Below, piece after piece: positions 48,457 to 61,400 of a stretch of DNA of 64,000 nt. The notes below the pieces were generated by a model, which worked only from the letters and a program-made list of their open reading frames with translations, did no database searches and was not told the DNA's origin. Numbering within the stretch: position 1 is the first letter of the stretch; the number at the start of each line of letters is the position of its first letter. The DNA comes from Lucifuga dentata. Taxonomy: Eukaryota > Chordata > Actinopteri > Ophidiiformes > Bythitidae. The stretch lies in contig VXCM01000308.1 of the NCBI GenBank assembly GCA_014773175.1, forward strand, positions 1 through 64,000. Direction: 5' to 3'. The position numbers were made by a program, and so were the translations under genes.

Positions 48457-48457
48457 N
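48412..48457 (+). repeat. (GT)n microsatellite ending in N at 48457
   Basis: Pure GT dinucleotides upstream of the slc5a8 start codon, ended by an N. It could sit in the 5' leader or promoter. Confidence 0.85.
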
Positions 48458-49093
48458 CCAAAAAAAACAAAACAGATTCCAGCTTCAAACCTGACCACAG
48501 AGGTGAGCCAATTTCTGATACAGTGTCAACAACAACTTAAAATGATTATTTTCATAACGTTAGGATTTATTACAGGATTGTTGTATTGGATTGTATTACA
48601 ACGAACAGATGTTTCTATTTTTCTGGCCACTGAGTGTATATTATAGAATGCATTTATATTATAAAAAATATTACTTGAACCTATATAATTTCAAATTATA
48701 GATATGTTCTGATAAATAAATAAGTATCACCGGCATATCTTCCGACGTGATGGCTTTCATGTACACCTACCTCAAAAAAGTAAGGGCTTTCAGAACGTTC
48801 AGAGTTTTAATTAAGACTTTGTAGGAGGCGTTCATGTGCCTTCATCACGTAATTACAATATTTCCGTTATCACCTGAAGGCACCATTGTAAGCGAAAGAC
48901 TACTTACCGGTACGTGTTATGAGACACTAAAATATTTCTGAGTGGACTATCACTTTAAAGGTTACACTTAACTGCGTGACACTTCATAAAAAAAGCTGTG
49001 CATTTTTATGTTTTATGTGCTTTTTCTCCTTGAGCCGCATGCTAATAACATGTTTTTATCCGCTAACAACGGCCGAGCGGACTGTAAACGAAG

Positions 49094-49135
49094 ACGGAAG
49101 TAAGAAGAAGTAATTCTCAACCGAAGGCGGAAGTG
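49094..49135 (+). promoter_or_regulatory. two ETS/GABP motifs upstream of utp20
   Basis: ACGGAAGTA (49094-49102) and GCGGAAGTG (49127-49135) both contain the CGGAAGT core. Repeated ETS sites are typical of housekeeping and ribosome-biogenesis promoters. Confidence 0.55.
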
Positions 49136-49209
49136 AATGTGAGATGCTTCTCTCGCACATACACTCGCATCATCTTCGGCTTTTTACGGCGCACATTCGG
49201 ACCGAAATG

Positions 49210-49226
49210 TTCCCATGATGCTTTGC
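49210..49226 (+). promoter_or_regulatory. ZNF143/Staf-like motif
   Basis: TTCCCATGATGCTTTGC resembles the ZNF143 site core TTCCCAnnATGC. It lies about 150 bases upstream of the utp20 ATG. Confidence 0.4.
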
Positions 49227-49231
49227 TTTGT

Positions 49232-49244
49232 CCAACATGGCTGC
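49232..49244 (+). promoter_or_regulatory. YY1-like motif
   Basis: CCAACATGGCTGC contains the YY1 core AANATGGC. In many housekeeping genes such a site lies just downstream of the start of transcription. Confidence 0.45.
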
Positions 49245-49278
49245 TCCCATGTGTCGGCGTGTGTATAAACACTTGTAG
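49237..49278 (+). other. upstream ORF 1 of utp20
   Basis: ATG inside the YY1-like motif, then 12 more codons (MAAPMCRRVYKHL) and TAG. It acts as a uORF only if transcription starts upstream of 49237. Confidence 0.4.
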
Positions 49279-49307
49279 CAAATAGAATACATATTTATTT
49301 TGTTTTC

Positions 49308-49352
49308 ATGAATTATTTGAATCCAGTATTGATCTTTGGAGCATCCAAGTAA
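49308..49352 (+). other. upstream ORF 2 of utp20
   Basis: ATG, 13 further codons and TAA, ending 10 bases before the utp20 ATG. Any leader that includes 49308 would carry this short ORF. Confidence 0.45.
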
Positions 49353-49362
49353 CAGGACAACG

Positions 49363-52300
49363 ATGAAGATCAAATCCAAGTCATCGTATCACAAATCTGA
49401 GAACACCTACAGGGTAAGAGTTCAGAAAAGTTGCTGTTTACGTAGTTTAAACGAGCGAACTAGCTAGGAGTTTACTTAGCGTAGCCCCACATACTTCTGA
49501 TTTAAACTGAGTATTTCGGGCATTTACAAAAACAAACTTGTGTAAAAATATTAACCATGTTGGTAGTTGATCACCTCAGGGCCAAATGTTGCCTCTGCCT
49601 AAGTTGCAGTTAAGACGAGGCTTTAAAAAAGAGAATATGCAGATTTTCTGCGCCAGAATGATATTGACAGAATAAAACACCAAATTATGACCTTTATTCA
49701 TTTGATCCTTGGGATCAACATCATTGTTTTTTTTTTCTCAGATTATAATTACCTAAAGTTAAATTTTGAGAAACAGTTATTAATTTGGATATGTTTGTTG
49801 ATTTCACCCATCTACAACAGACTAATAACTTCTGAAAATTATATCATGTAACTGTAATGCAGCCTGTAACATAAGTAAACGACAGGATTTCAGCTGTAAT
49901 CCCACATACTGTATTTAGCATTTTTATATATTCTTTTGTCTCCTAGTTTTTGTGGCATTTATTATTTGGTCCAACTTGTCTTTTGTCTCTTTCAGTTTCT
50001 CACTTTTGCTGAAAGACTCGCCAACGTCAACATCGATGTCATCCATCGTATTGACAGGACTGGCTCGTACGAAGAGGTGTGTGTACAGTCACTTATCATG
50101 ATAACACAATCTGTCCTCTGACTCATATACAGTGATCCTCAATATTTTTCTTGTTTACCTCCCATTTCAGGAGGTAGAAACGTATTTTTCAGAAGGACTG
50201 ACGAAATGGAAAGACCTCAACTTGACAGCACATTTCAGTATGTTTAAACCTTGTCTTACATATTTGGCCCCTTTTCTTTAATTTTGCTTGCAATTATATT
50301 GACTGTAAAATTTTCCTCCCCAGCAACATTTTTGAAAGAGGTATCCAACAAGAGCCAGTCATTCAATTTGCTGGTTTTCCATCAGAAGTCGATAGTGGAG
50401 AGTCTGAAAACACACCTGGCAGTGAAGAACAGTCTGGCCTACCAGCCTCTACTGGAGTGAGTTGTCTGTGTTTTGTATGTGGCTTGTGTTTACCAGAGGA
50501 ATGACTTGTTGGATCACTATTTTCTATGCACGTTTCTCTCTCCTCGGCCTGCTGAACCATCTCTCTCTCCTGTCCTTCCTTTTCCAGCCTTGTCGTGCAA
50601 CTGGCCAGGGATTTGCAGACTGACTTTTACCCCCACTTCCCCGATTTCTTCGTCCTCATCACTTCGCTCTTGGACACCAAGGATACCGAGGTNCCCCCAC
50701 TTCCCCGATTTCTTCGTCCTCATCACTTCGCTCTTGGACACCAAGGATACCGAGGTTCTGGAATGGGCTTTTACATGCCTCTCGTATCTTTACAAGTACC
50801 TCTGGAAGGTCATGGTGAAAGACATGACAAATATCTACAGGTGAGAAATAAGACAGTTAAGACAATCAGCAGACATTTCACAGATGAATGAATCAGATGA
50901 AGGCTGATGTACACCGAAAAATTCAACCATCTGTTAAGGAATTTTTCTTTCAAAGGTGAAGAACGAGATGTATTCAAACAATATGTCACACTGCAGGACA
51001 AGAAGCTTCATTCAGATCTTACTGTAGGGTTTCGGTTTGGAAACTTATGAAAAACACATTTGGCTTGTTGTGGAAATATGTCATGCAGAGTAATTCTAGA
51101 GATCTAATGTGAAAGGCCTTTTATTGTTTGATATTTTCTTTTTTAGTAATGCACCACTTGTCAGATGACCAATGAACAGTTAGCAATGGACTGCATGTCG
51201 CATGTTCATGATCATTTACGCCTTTTGTCCCGCAGTTTGTACAGCACGCTGTTGGCACACAAGAAGGAGCACATCCGCAAGTTTGCAGCAGAGAGCTTCT
51301 CTTTTTTAATGAGAAAGGTCGGTGATATATCTGCGATGACCGTGAAGTTTTACTTTCCGCTTTTCTATTCTCAGTCCACTGAAGCAGCTCATTTTTATTA
51401 GAAACACGATTGATGCTTTGAGAAATTGCAGAATCACTTTAATCCAGCAAATTTGTTTTGTACAATTATGACAATATATTTTACAAATTAATAGTTTTTA
51501 TGTGATACACAGCATTTCAGTGTATAATAAAATTGAGTATTTTTGTGTTTTCAGTGTATTCGGTTGTTTATGATGATGATGTCCCGTTGTCCCACAGGTT
51601 CCAGATCTTGATGCCCTGCTGGATCTGGTGTTCTCAGACCTGGAGCAGCACCCTGACAAAGCGGAGGGAGCAGGTCAGCTGCTGTTTGAGATGTGCAAAG
51701 GGGTCCGAAACATGTTCCACTCCTGTGCTGCCAATGTGAGTTTGTTTTCCAAGGACTGGAAATTAAAGTCATTTCAAACGCATTACCCTCAGTATTCTGT
51801 TATTCACAAATTGAATACCTTTCAATGTGCAAATTGACCATTTAACAAACGTGTTTAATCTTAGATAATCCCGGTTAATCTCAAATGTTACACCTGTCTC
51901 TCCAGGCTCTGCCCGTGGCTTTGCATAAGCTCGGTCCAACAACCAGCCCAGGAGTCTCTCTTCCGTGGGACACTGTCCGTGACGCTCTGGATCACATGGC
52001 CCAGGCTGCAGCCAATCACATTGACAGAGAACACTTCCTGGTTTTGTGGGAGTCACTGCAGGTAACGCTGGACACATGTGACATTTCTGACTCTTTTACT
52101 TTCAGTCAGGATATCTGTGACCTGTTTTTTATTCAGAAACTCTGCCTAGGCAGCCAAATCTGAAATTTATTGGGGATGCAGATGCGTACTGACTTTCATA
52201 TGGTGCATTCAGGGATGATTCTTACAAGCCGTGTCTGCTATTTTCAGTCAGTTTTGATGTTTTTGCCCCTGTGTTCACTTTCTCCACTGAATAACGTCTT

Positions 52301-55300
52301 CATTCTCAGATTGAGTGCTTCGTGGCTAATGGTGGTGTTTCCCCATGTACAGGTCAGTGTGGAAGAGGTCCTGGGCGTCATGGAGGAGAAGGGAGAAGAG
52401 TCGGTCCAGGCAGCAGAGCAGCTGGAGAGGCTGCTGTTCGTTCTCCACACCCTGGTGTCTCACAGGAACGGAGATAAAATCACAAAACCCGAGGCCGTCT
52501 GCCAGGTNTCGTTCTCCACACCCTGGTGTCTCACAGGAACGGAGATAAAATCACAAAACCCAAGGCCGTCTGCCAGGTAAGAACGGAGCATCGATTTGCA
52601 TTCAAATTGGTGTCGGACAAGAAAAAGAGAGGTTGGTCAATCCCAAACACACACACTTGCTGAAATCCTTTAACTGAATCTCCTCCTGCCTGCAGATGGT
52701 GTTGAGGTTGATTCAGTGCCCAGTTCTATCCGGTTCCTGCTCCCGTCTGCTCCTCCAAATCACCTCCTCTCTGCTGCTTGGTGAGAACATCAGCCTCCCT
52801 GAAGGACTCATCCAGGAGACGGTCCAAAAGGTGTGTGTGGGATAAAGACAAACAATGTAGTAGTTTTAAGACATTGCGCACCTGTGTGTTGTGTAAAAGT
52901 ATTCATTAATGGTGTGTACATGCGTGTGTCTTTCTGAATGTGTTGCATGTGTTTGAGGAGGCCTTTCTGAATCTCCTCGTCTTTTTTCCTCACCAGGTGT
53001 TTGGCAGCAAGACAGAGCAAGATCTGATCCTGGAGTTCACGAAGGAGATGTTCACCATGAAACACTTTGAGCAGGTTAGTCTATGTTTATATTGACCTTT
53101 TATTGATTCTAGTATTGTTATTTTGTGGCCTTTACCATGTCTCTCCGCTGCTCCTTCAGCTTTTCCTTCCCAGCTTGTTGCGCTTCATCACTGGGTTATT
53201 CAGCAGTGGGGATCCTGTATCTCTCCACTGTGGTCTGGAGGTGCTGGTCAGTCTGATCCTCGTCAAAGCCCCGCCTCCAACAGACGGCTCCATGGCGTTC
53301 GAAACGTACCCACTGCTCTTCACCGGACAGTCAGTGGGGTGAGAAAATACAAAAACACGTTCTTTGCAGCAGCAAACACTATAAATACAAGAAATATTGG
53401 AACTAAAGAACAAATTTCTTTAGTGTATTTTCAGGTCATGAGAAAACATTTTTGTTGTTAATTGTTTAACATTATTTATGTGTATTATGCAAGTATTTAT
53501 GTATCTGAAATTCATCTTTTTTGTTTTGTTTTGTAGTGTAATATATTGTTTATTGGATCCTAATAAGGTTTCGCAAACGCAGATGCTAGTCTTCCTTACT
53601 TCCTTCCATCAATACACATAAATACATAAGAAAACAAATAAGTCAAACAGACATAAAATATATAAATTAAACAAGGTATGATGTAACTTTAAAAACCATT
53701 AACATTTGAGTTAATATGCATCTCTTTAGGCAATAAATACATAAAGCCTCTAGATAAAATGATACACAAAAGTAATATAGTAGGGAAGGAGTGTGTGTTG
53801 AATATTGTCAAAGCAGCAAAACTTGCGGTTCACGCCTATAGAAATGCAGGAAGGATTCTGGAGAGCCTTTAAAAAGGTCTGAAAAACCTTTGGTCGTTTT
53901 CTGTCCTCCTGCAGGGTGTTGAGCAGTAAGGAATCAGGCCAGGACGGCGGAACGATGCCGGAGCAGCAGGCCGTGCCGGAGCTGGTGCTGTCTCTGATCA
54001 CCGTCCCCCAGGAGCAGAACCAGCCCATCACCGACCTGTCGCTGCCGTGGGCCGCCCTGGTGCTGCTGCCACACCTCAGGTAACACACCGCTTACTTTGT
54101 GTGTATTCCAGGCAGGGAGTTAGGGGATTTGACATGTTCTCCGGAAAAGCGAAGGAATATTTGAGAATTTTACAAACTCATTCATAGCATTTGTTGGTGG
54201 TTGATGGAACACTACAGTTTACACAGTTAGCATTTAATTTAAAAACATACTGAAAAAAAAAGGAAGCAGTAAGATTTGTATCGCAACTTTCCTGGGCGAC
54301 ATGATTCAACATGTGATTTATATTTTATTTTTCAGGCCTCTGGCTCCAGCTAGCGTTGTTGCTGCTGTCATAAGCTTATTAAACCGCCTCCTGTGTGAGA
54401 TAGAGGCTGAGAAACTGGGGAAAGGTTTGTGTATTTTCTTTTTTTTGTTTTTTTAAATGTTTATCATGTATAATGTCAGAAACGTTATTATCAAAAGTGT
54501 TGAAGTGATAGCGAAACACATATGATCACTGCAGATGAGCATAAACACAGATGGAATTACAGTTGAAAGGTCATTTATAACAAAAAATAAATACAAATAA
54601 ATACCTACTCATGATAATTTTTGTATTTCAGGGAGATTTTCTATTACATCCCTTATGTGTGTGAATCACAGTGAAACGACTGCTGTTTTAGTATTCAACC
54701 ATTTGTCTCATAATCTGAAATTGCCTCTACATATTAATGGACGTTTGAAAAGTTTTAATCTGTTCTCTTTTGAGTCAACTCAAACACCTAAACACAAGTT
54801 TTAACAATGCATGCAAAGTTTATCATTGTTATCATCGTTAAACCTGAACTCAGCTCCTTTTTCTCCTTCTTCTCTCCCTCAGCTGGTCTGTTTGTAGCCA
54901 GACAGGCCCTTAGTTGTCTCCTCACTCTGGATGACTCCGCCTGCCTCCTCCTCTCAGTGGTCATTGTGGATAAAGTCACGTCAATCCTACGGTAAGCACT
55001 TCCTGTGTGCGAGTGGATACGGTCACACTTAGGTTCACACTGGAGGTTAAAATGATCTGTATTTTCATTACTGTCACAGGAAGTTTCCCACAGACCTGTC
55101 AGCACTGTTGCTAGGAGACCTCTACTACACCCGCATGTCACTCAGCGGCGTTTCCCAGCACCTGTCCCACAATGCATTGCTGGAGCTCTTCCAGATTCTA
55201 CACGCCAACCTCTCCTCCAACATCTCCAAAGTAAGCCAAGCTGAGGCTACGCCATTTAAGCTCTGATTTTACAGTTGCGGACAAAGTTTCTCGAGGTCGG

Positions 55301-58279
55301 ATCCAGATCGCTGTTCGCGCCTGTTGCTGACACGCCTTTCTCAAGCATCACCGCAAAATCTGAAAATCTGAGATGCTCCATGAGTTTGAGTAATCTAGGA
55401 CATGTCCTGGGAATGAGCAATAGCCAATTAGAGCAGGAAAAGAGATGGAAGAGACAAAAAATACACAACTCCTCCACACTCTGACTTTCTGTCTCTTTTT
55501 GTTCTTTTTCTCTGCACAAAATAACACACACACTCACATACACACAGCTTGAATGACAAGAAACTTCACTTCTTACATGAGGTTTTGTGAATATCAATTT
55601 CAGGTGTCTGTTATTTCCTCCCGGGTGAGGTGATTTTGTAATTTGTGCACCTTGACTGTACTCAGTGTGTCTTGTGCATACAACATTGTCAAGTCATAAG
55701 ATTGCTGGAAAAAAATTTTTCAGCTGTTCAGCAGATTTAGAATGTCTGAAGTCATGTAGTCTGAACCCTGCTATAGAAGAACTTTAGTATCTAGAAAATC
55801 ACCAGAAAACATTATTAAGATCGCTCATCAGTTTTCATAATGGGCTTGATTTTTGAGCCTGAATCTATTTGATTACACATACTGCACCACAGTTTGATTG
55901 GGACTGATTTCGGATTACCTTATACAAGGTGGACTTATGGTTTGCTATAGTTTCTTGGTCCAAAACCTGGGTTTGGAAAATATATATATATATATATATA
56001 TTACCAAATCTTTAGGCAAACCACCCAAGGATTTGGACTTTGAACTGCATTTCTACCTCCTCTGATAACTCATAAAGTGTTTCTAACTTGATAACTCCAC
56101 GTGTAAAAGTGGTTTGATCCAGAATGGTTGAAGAAGAATAATGAGCGCAATCTGAAAATTTGAAAGATGTGTACACTTTTTTTTTTTCACCATACAAAAT
56201 CTCACTAGATTTGACTTTCTCTCTCAGATNAGATGTGTACACTTTTTTTTTTTCACCATACAAAATCTCACTAGATTTGACTTTCTCTCTCAGATCCGCC
56301 TGCTGACTTTGAGGATCCTCACTCACTTTGAGGCAGAGCTTCCTGCTCAGGCAGAGGTAATGGCTGCTAGTCTGCCATGGATTCTTATTTAACTTTACCA
56401 AATATCGCAGCAACAACATGGACCCTTGAATGCGGGTGTTTGTCCCTCTGTCCAGGGCGAGGAGAGCGTGGAGGTGCAGCCGGTGTTTGCAGTTTGCCTG
56501 CAGGCCGAGCTGGTGCCGGCCTCTGTGCATGACTACAGGGAGAAGCTGCTTCACCTGCGGAAGCTTCGGCACGACCTGGTCCAGCGCAGTCTGCCGCAGG
56601 GGCCACAAGGCAGCTTCCAGCAGGTAGAGAGAGGAGGATGCCGTGTGTGATTTGTCATGTGAGTGTGTACAAAGTTAGTAGAAATATTACACACTGATGT
56701 GTCACGGTTCTTTTCAGGTGCCACTGCATTACCTCATCGCGATGCTGTTCGTGAACTTCCGGCCACTGTGGGACGCTGTCATTGAGTTACTCGTGTGAGT
56801 AAAAGGGTTTATTACTCATAATTAAAAGACTTAAGCAGGTACTTTTGTTTTTTTTGTTTGATTTGCTATGACTCCTCTGTCCTCAGGAGCCATGCCAGAG
56901 GGATGGACAACAAGGACTTCTGGAGGGTCTACTATGAGCAGCTGGAGATGGTGGCAGGTCTAGCTGGTAAGGTTGCCCGCTGGATCTGCAGGATTCTGCC
57001 ACATCATATTTGTTAGGATGCAACTTTGATGCTGCTACCATTGGAAAATTTTCAAAGAAAGAGGAGGAAAAACACACTCATGCCTTCCTCCCTGTACATC
57101 GCAGAACAAGAACTAAAGGAGAGCAGTGATGACGACGAAGCTGATGAAGAGGAGTCTGATTGTCACGGTGAGCCGGGCTGCGATGTCATCGAAAGCGGAG
57201 ATGTGGGTACGCTGTTCCTACAGCAGCTGAAGTTGACCTCTGACCCCAGCGAGAGGACGGACTTCACCAACTTCCGCAGCCTGCTATGGCACGCCATGGC
57301 CCAGTTCCCCGAAAGAGTGGAGCCACGCAGCCGAGAACTGAGCCCCCTTCTGCTCCGCTTCATCAGGTTATTAAACTAAGACTACAAGTTATTTTTAGGA
57401 AGAATTTTGGCTTGTTGGATATTCTGCTCATGTCTGACTCTTTATGTCATTGCCAGGAATGAGTTTTACCCCGCTGACCTAATGGTGGCACCCACTCAGG
57501 ACCTGAGGAAGAGGAGCAATGCTGCCCTAGAGGAGTCTGAGATGGCTGATGAGGAAGAGAAAGATGAAGAGGAGGAGGAAATGGAGGAAGGGAGACAACA
57601 GAAGAAGACTCCGAGGAGAGCTGCTGCCAAGTAAGAATCAAAACCTTTAAAGTGCCACATGCAGCTTTTTATACGTTTAAATTCTTTCTGAAATTAATAA
57701 TGATGCCTTTGTATAATTATCATAAATGATGAAACAATGGTTGTTAGAATTGATCGCTTCTTTCTCCCAAAAAAAGGGTTGTTAGATGGTTATTATTGTT
57801 TTCCAGGCCACAACATTCAAGTACCTTTGAGTCAGAAATGTGCGGATCTTTCCTTTTTTTACCCTCTGCGTAGCGTTCTGTTCATGTCTTTAGGAGTAGC
57901 AGTGAAAAATAGGAAACACAAGGGCGATACAGGTATCGTTTGTTCTTTATTTGTGGGAAGTTTCAGTTTGAATGGAACAAATCTGAAAGAGAAAGCATGT
58001 AGAAGAGAGACTGAATTTAGCGGGATAACTTTGAAGCTGTCTCTGTCTTAAAGTACGGAGTGAACCCTGCATCCTTTGATTATATGATTTAAAGAAAAAA
58101 TGTTTTCCCTCCTTCAGACAGCTGGTGGCCCATCTGAAGGTATTTGGCAAATTCACCAACCCTCGTTCTCTGTACCTGGAGGGCAGCATGAGGGACCTCT
58201 ACAACCAGGTAAAGCTCAGATACACACACTATTCATTCATCCATACAGTTATGATAGTAGCCATTTTTAAAAAGTCTGT

Positions 58280-58325
<46 letters not shown>

Positions 58326-58461
58326 GTTTCTCTCTGTCTCTGATTATTTTTGTCTCTGCTCTCTCCCTCTCTCTCTGTTTTGTTCATCTCTCTCTCCCAC
58401 ATCTCTTTTCCTCACTTTCTATTCTTTCTCTCGCCCTCATATTTCTCTCTCCTCCTCTCTG

Positions 58462-58494
<33 letters not shown>

Positions 58495-61400
58495 TTTCTG
58501 TCCCCCTCTCTGTTTCATTCATCTCTCTCACATCTCTTTCTATCGCATTCTATTATTTCTCTCTTTCTGTCTCTCCCTCTCTGTCTCTCTCACTCTTTCT
58601 CTGTCTCTCTCTGACTATTTTTGTCTCTGTTTTCTCCCTCTCTGTTTTGTTCATCTCTCTCTCTCTCTCCCACATCTCTTTTCCTCACTTTCTGTTCTTC
58701 CTCTCTCTCTCGCCCTCATTTCTCTCTCCCCCTCTGTCTCTCTCGCTCTCACTTTGTCTCTGTTCTCTCTCTCTCTCTCTCTCTCCCTCTCTCTCTCCAG
58801 CTGCTGTGCCATCAGGACCAGCAGATTCAGCGAGCGGCACTAGAGTGCATCATCACGTACAAAGACGCCAGCATTCTGCCGTACAAGTAAGACAACCCGC
58901 TCATTCAGCGGCCAAACGGAGAAAATACAGCCAAACCAATATCACCGCGTATTTAGAAAACAAATACACCGTCAAATAATTCTCAAATCACCAATCTTCC
59001 TCTTTCTGTCTTCCTCAATGGGCTTTTTGTGAGCGTCTGATAGGAATCGGGGCCCTCGTCCTCGGTATCTATGGTTACAGATGACAGGAATGTTAACTTC
59101 CACCTTCGTGCTGTTTGGGCTGGACATTATGCCCCCTGCTGTCTGTTAGCAAGCTATCCTTTTACTGCAGATAGGTCAGACCCAGGACGTTTGCATGACA
59201 GATGATAATACGCCTCTCTTTATTCAGGATCAGCTGTCACACTGACTTGGTTCCAAGAGCCAGATCTCAAAGAATAAGTCCTTTTTGCTTCATGGTGTGG
59301 TATTTTTATGATGTATTATATGACCGTTCACGTTAATGAGGGTAGATGCAGGCAGAGGGGAGACCGTTCTTCATCCGGGTTCAAGCATCCATTCTCCTGA
59401 TGAAAGTCTGACCCGCTGCGAGTTGCAAGGGTCCTGGTCTATGGGTATTTTGATGTGTGTGTGTGCCTGCGCAGGGAGAATCTTGAGAGGCTATTGGATG
59501 ACAAGCATGTCAAAGATGAGATCGTGCTTTTCAACATCTCAGAGGAACGAGGGGTGGTCGATGCTTCTCACAGAGCCAAGCTCATCCCGCTGCTCATGAG
59601 GTATGTGTGTATGTGTGTGTGTGTTTAAAGTGAAGAAACATTTTTTGAAGCCATTTTTTTTTGCAAACACATTTTCTATCACTGTTTGTTTGGTCAGTGT
59701 TTTCCATTTTTCCCCTGAAAATGCTGTAGGTAGTAAAAATTAAGGAATCTTGCTCATTTTAATATTTTCCCTGCAATTTGTATAACTGTGAATCCCAAAA
59801 TCCTCAGGATCCTGTTTGGCCGCCTGCGCTCTAAGGCGGGCAGCAAGTTTCAAGGGAAGGCCGCCACCGCTTCTCGATCCTCCATCATCCTGCGCTTCCT
59901 GGCAGGTTGCCAGGAAGAGGAGCTGGGAATGTTCATCGACCTGCTGCTGGAGCCCGTCTGCCATCACAGCGAAGGTGGGATGCCTCCGTGGCAGAAAATG
60001 AATCCGCCCCTGATAATTTTACAACCCTCATTTACCTCCAATTAAGCTTGGTGTTTTAGTATTTATATTTTGGCACATATTTTTATTATGGCATGTAATT
60101 TCTGTATGTAAGGCACATTGTTTCTGTCTTTTTATTGTTTTTATCTGGATATGTCCCCATGCTCCCCAAAGTTGTGCTTCCTGTTAGAATAAGACTCAAA
60201 TACTTTGTCCCCGTCTCCGTCCTCAGGTCCCTGTCTGGCTGCGGTGGAGAGAGCCGTATCTGAGACGGATGTGGGCGCCGTCCTGCCTCTGGGCCGCCAG
60301 CATGGCCTGCTGAACATCATCGACGTGGTGATTCACAAACTGGGCCACCTGATCCACAGCTACCTGCCCAAGCTGCTGCAGATCCTGCTGTGTGTCACCG
60401 TCTCTGTGTCTGCCGTCCTGGACAACAGGAATCAGGTAGTCGAGATGATCTGTGTTTTTCATTCACACTTTTTCTTAATGATCTGATTAACTTTACATAG
60501 TGAGTTCTTTGTCTGTTTGTGCGTAGCTGAGAGCAGGTTGCATCAATCCCTTGAAAAACCTGCGGCGAATCGGCATCCGGAGGATCATGGACTTTTTTGA
60601 CAGCTTTGACTTCTACAGCTTCAGCGCAGATGAGCTGGATGCCGTCTTCCAGGCTGTGATGTGGCCTCAGGTAGATGTTTCTCTCTTTGTTTTTTTTTTT
60701 TTTTTNTTTTTTTTTTTTTTTGTCTAAATACAATCCCAGGTCAGAATAACCGCCCCTATAAGTGTGTACTCTGAGCATTTAAGTAGGATTTATGCATTAA
60801 AATTGATTACAGAAACCTGGATGTCAGGCAGGTTGTTTGAAAACCTTCATATTTCTTTTTGTCAAGGTGTGTCGTCTGCCCACAGAGAGCCCTTACTCAC
60901 CCACTCCTCTGCTCAAACTCATCCATTTGTGGTCCAAGAATGCCAGGTCAGACACTTTTTAAATTTACATTTCAACCAGCTAATATTAGCTCTTTAAACA
61001 GGAGAGGTCGAATGGGAATTCAGTTTATAGAACGTTCATATATCTTCTCAGATACTTCTCCCTCTTGGCCAAGCAGAGGCCAGACCACCCTGAGTGTGAT
61101 GTCCTCCTCAATGTCTTCGCCCTTCTGTCCGCCAAGAACGCATCCCCAGCAACTATCGCCATGGTAATGGACGTGGCAGAATCCCTCGCATCTGCTGAAG
61201 AATTTGTTGCTTCAGAGACTGAGGCAGAGCTGAGCGTGAATGGCTGTGTGTTTCCCCAACCTGCAGAGGGCGCTCACATCACTGCAGGTTAGCGGTGTTT
61301 TTACATGTGTCCTCATGAAGACATTATTGATACAGTCAGAAAATGGTGAATTGTTTTTTTTTTTTTTTTTTTTTAAGTATGGCAGATATTTTTTACATGT

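Larger units (their letters stand above)
48238..49362. other. slc5a8/utp20 divergent intergenic region
   Basis: 1.1 kb between divergent start codons. The slc5a8 side holds a (GT)n microsatellite with an N (about 48412-48457). The utp20 side holds ETS, ZNF143-like and YY1-like motifs and two short upstream ORFs, listed separately. The slc5a8 frame stays open up to an ATG at 48363-48361, 42 codons upstream of the assigned start. Confidence 0.6.
49363..56356 (+). other. utp20: utp20 exons 1-17
   Basis: Exons 49363-49413, 49996-50076, 50171-50237, 50324-50456, 50588-50840 (with assembly duplication), 51236-51317, 51598-51735, 51906-52061, 52353-52576 (with assembly duplication), 52696-52830, 52997-53074, 53160-53338, 53915-54079, 54336-54424, 54883-54991, 55080-55230 and 56294-56356. 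All borders are GT-AG. The 1.06-kb intron before exon 17 carries a (TA)n tract and an assembly duplication that also copies the exon 17 acceptor. Confidence 0.88.

Noticed and set aside
58324..58979. Long Ser/Leu/Phe-rich open frames in the CT tract, up to 209 aa
   Set aside because: They are translations of (CT)n low-complexity sequence and run through the utp20 exon 24 acceptor in the wrong frame.
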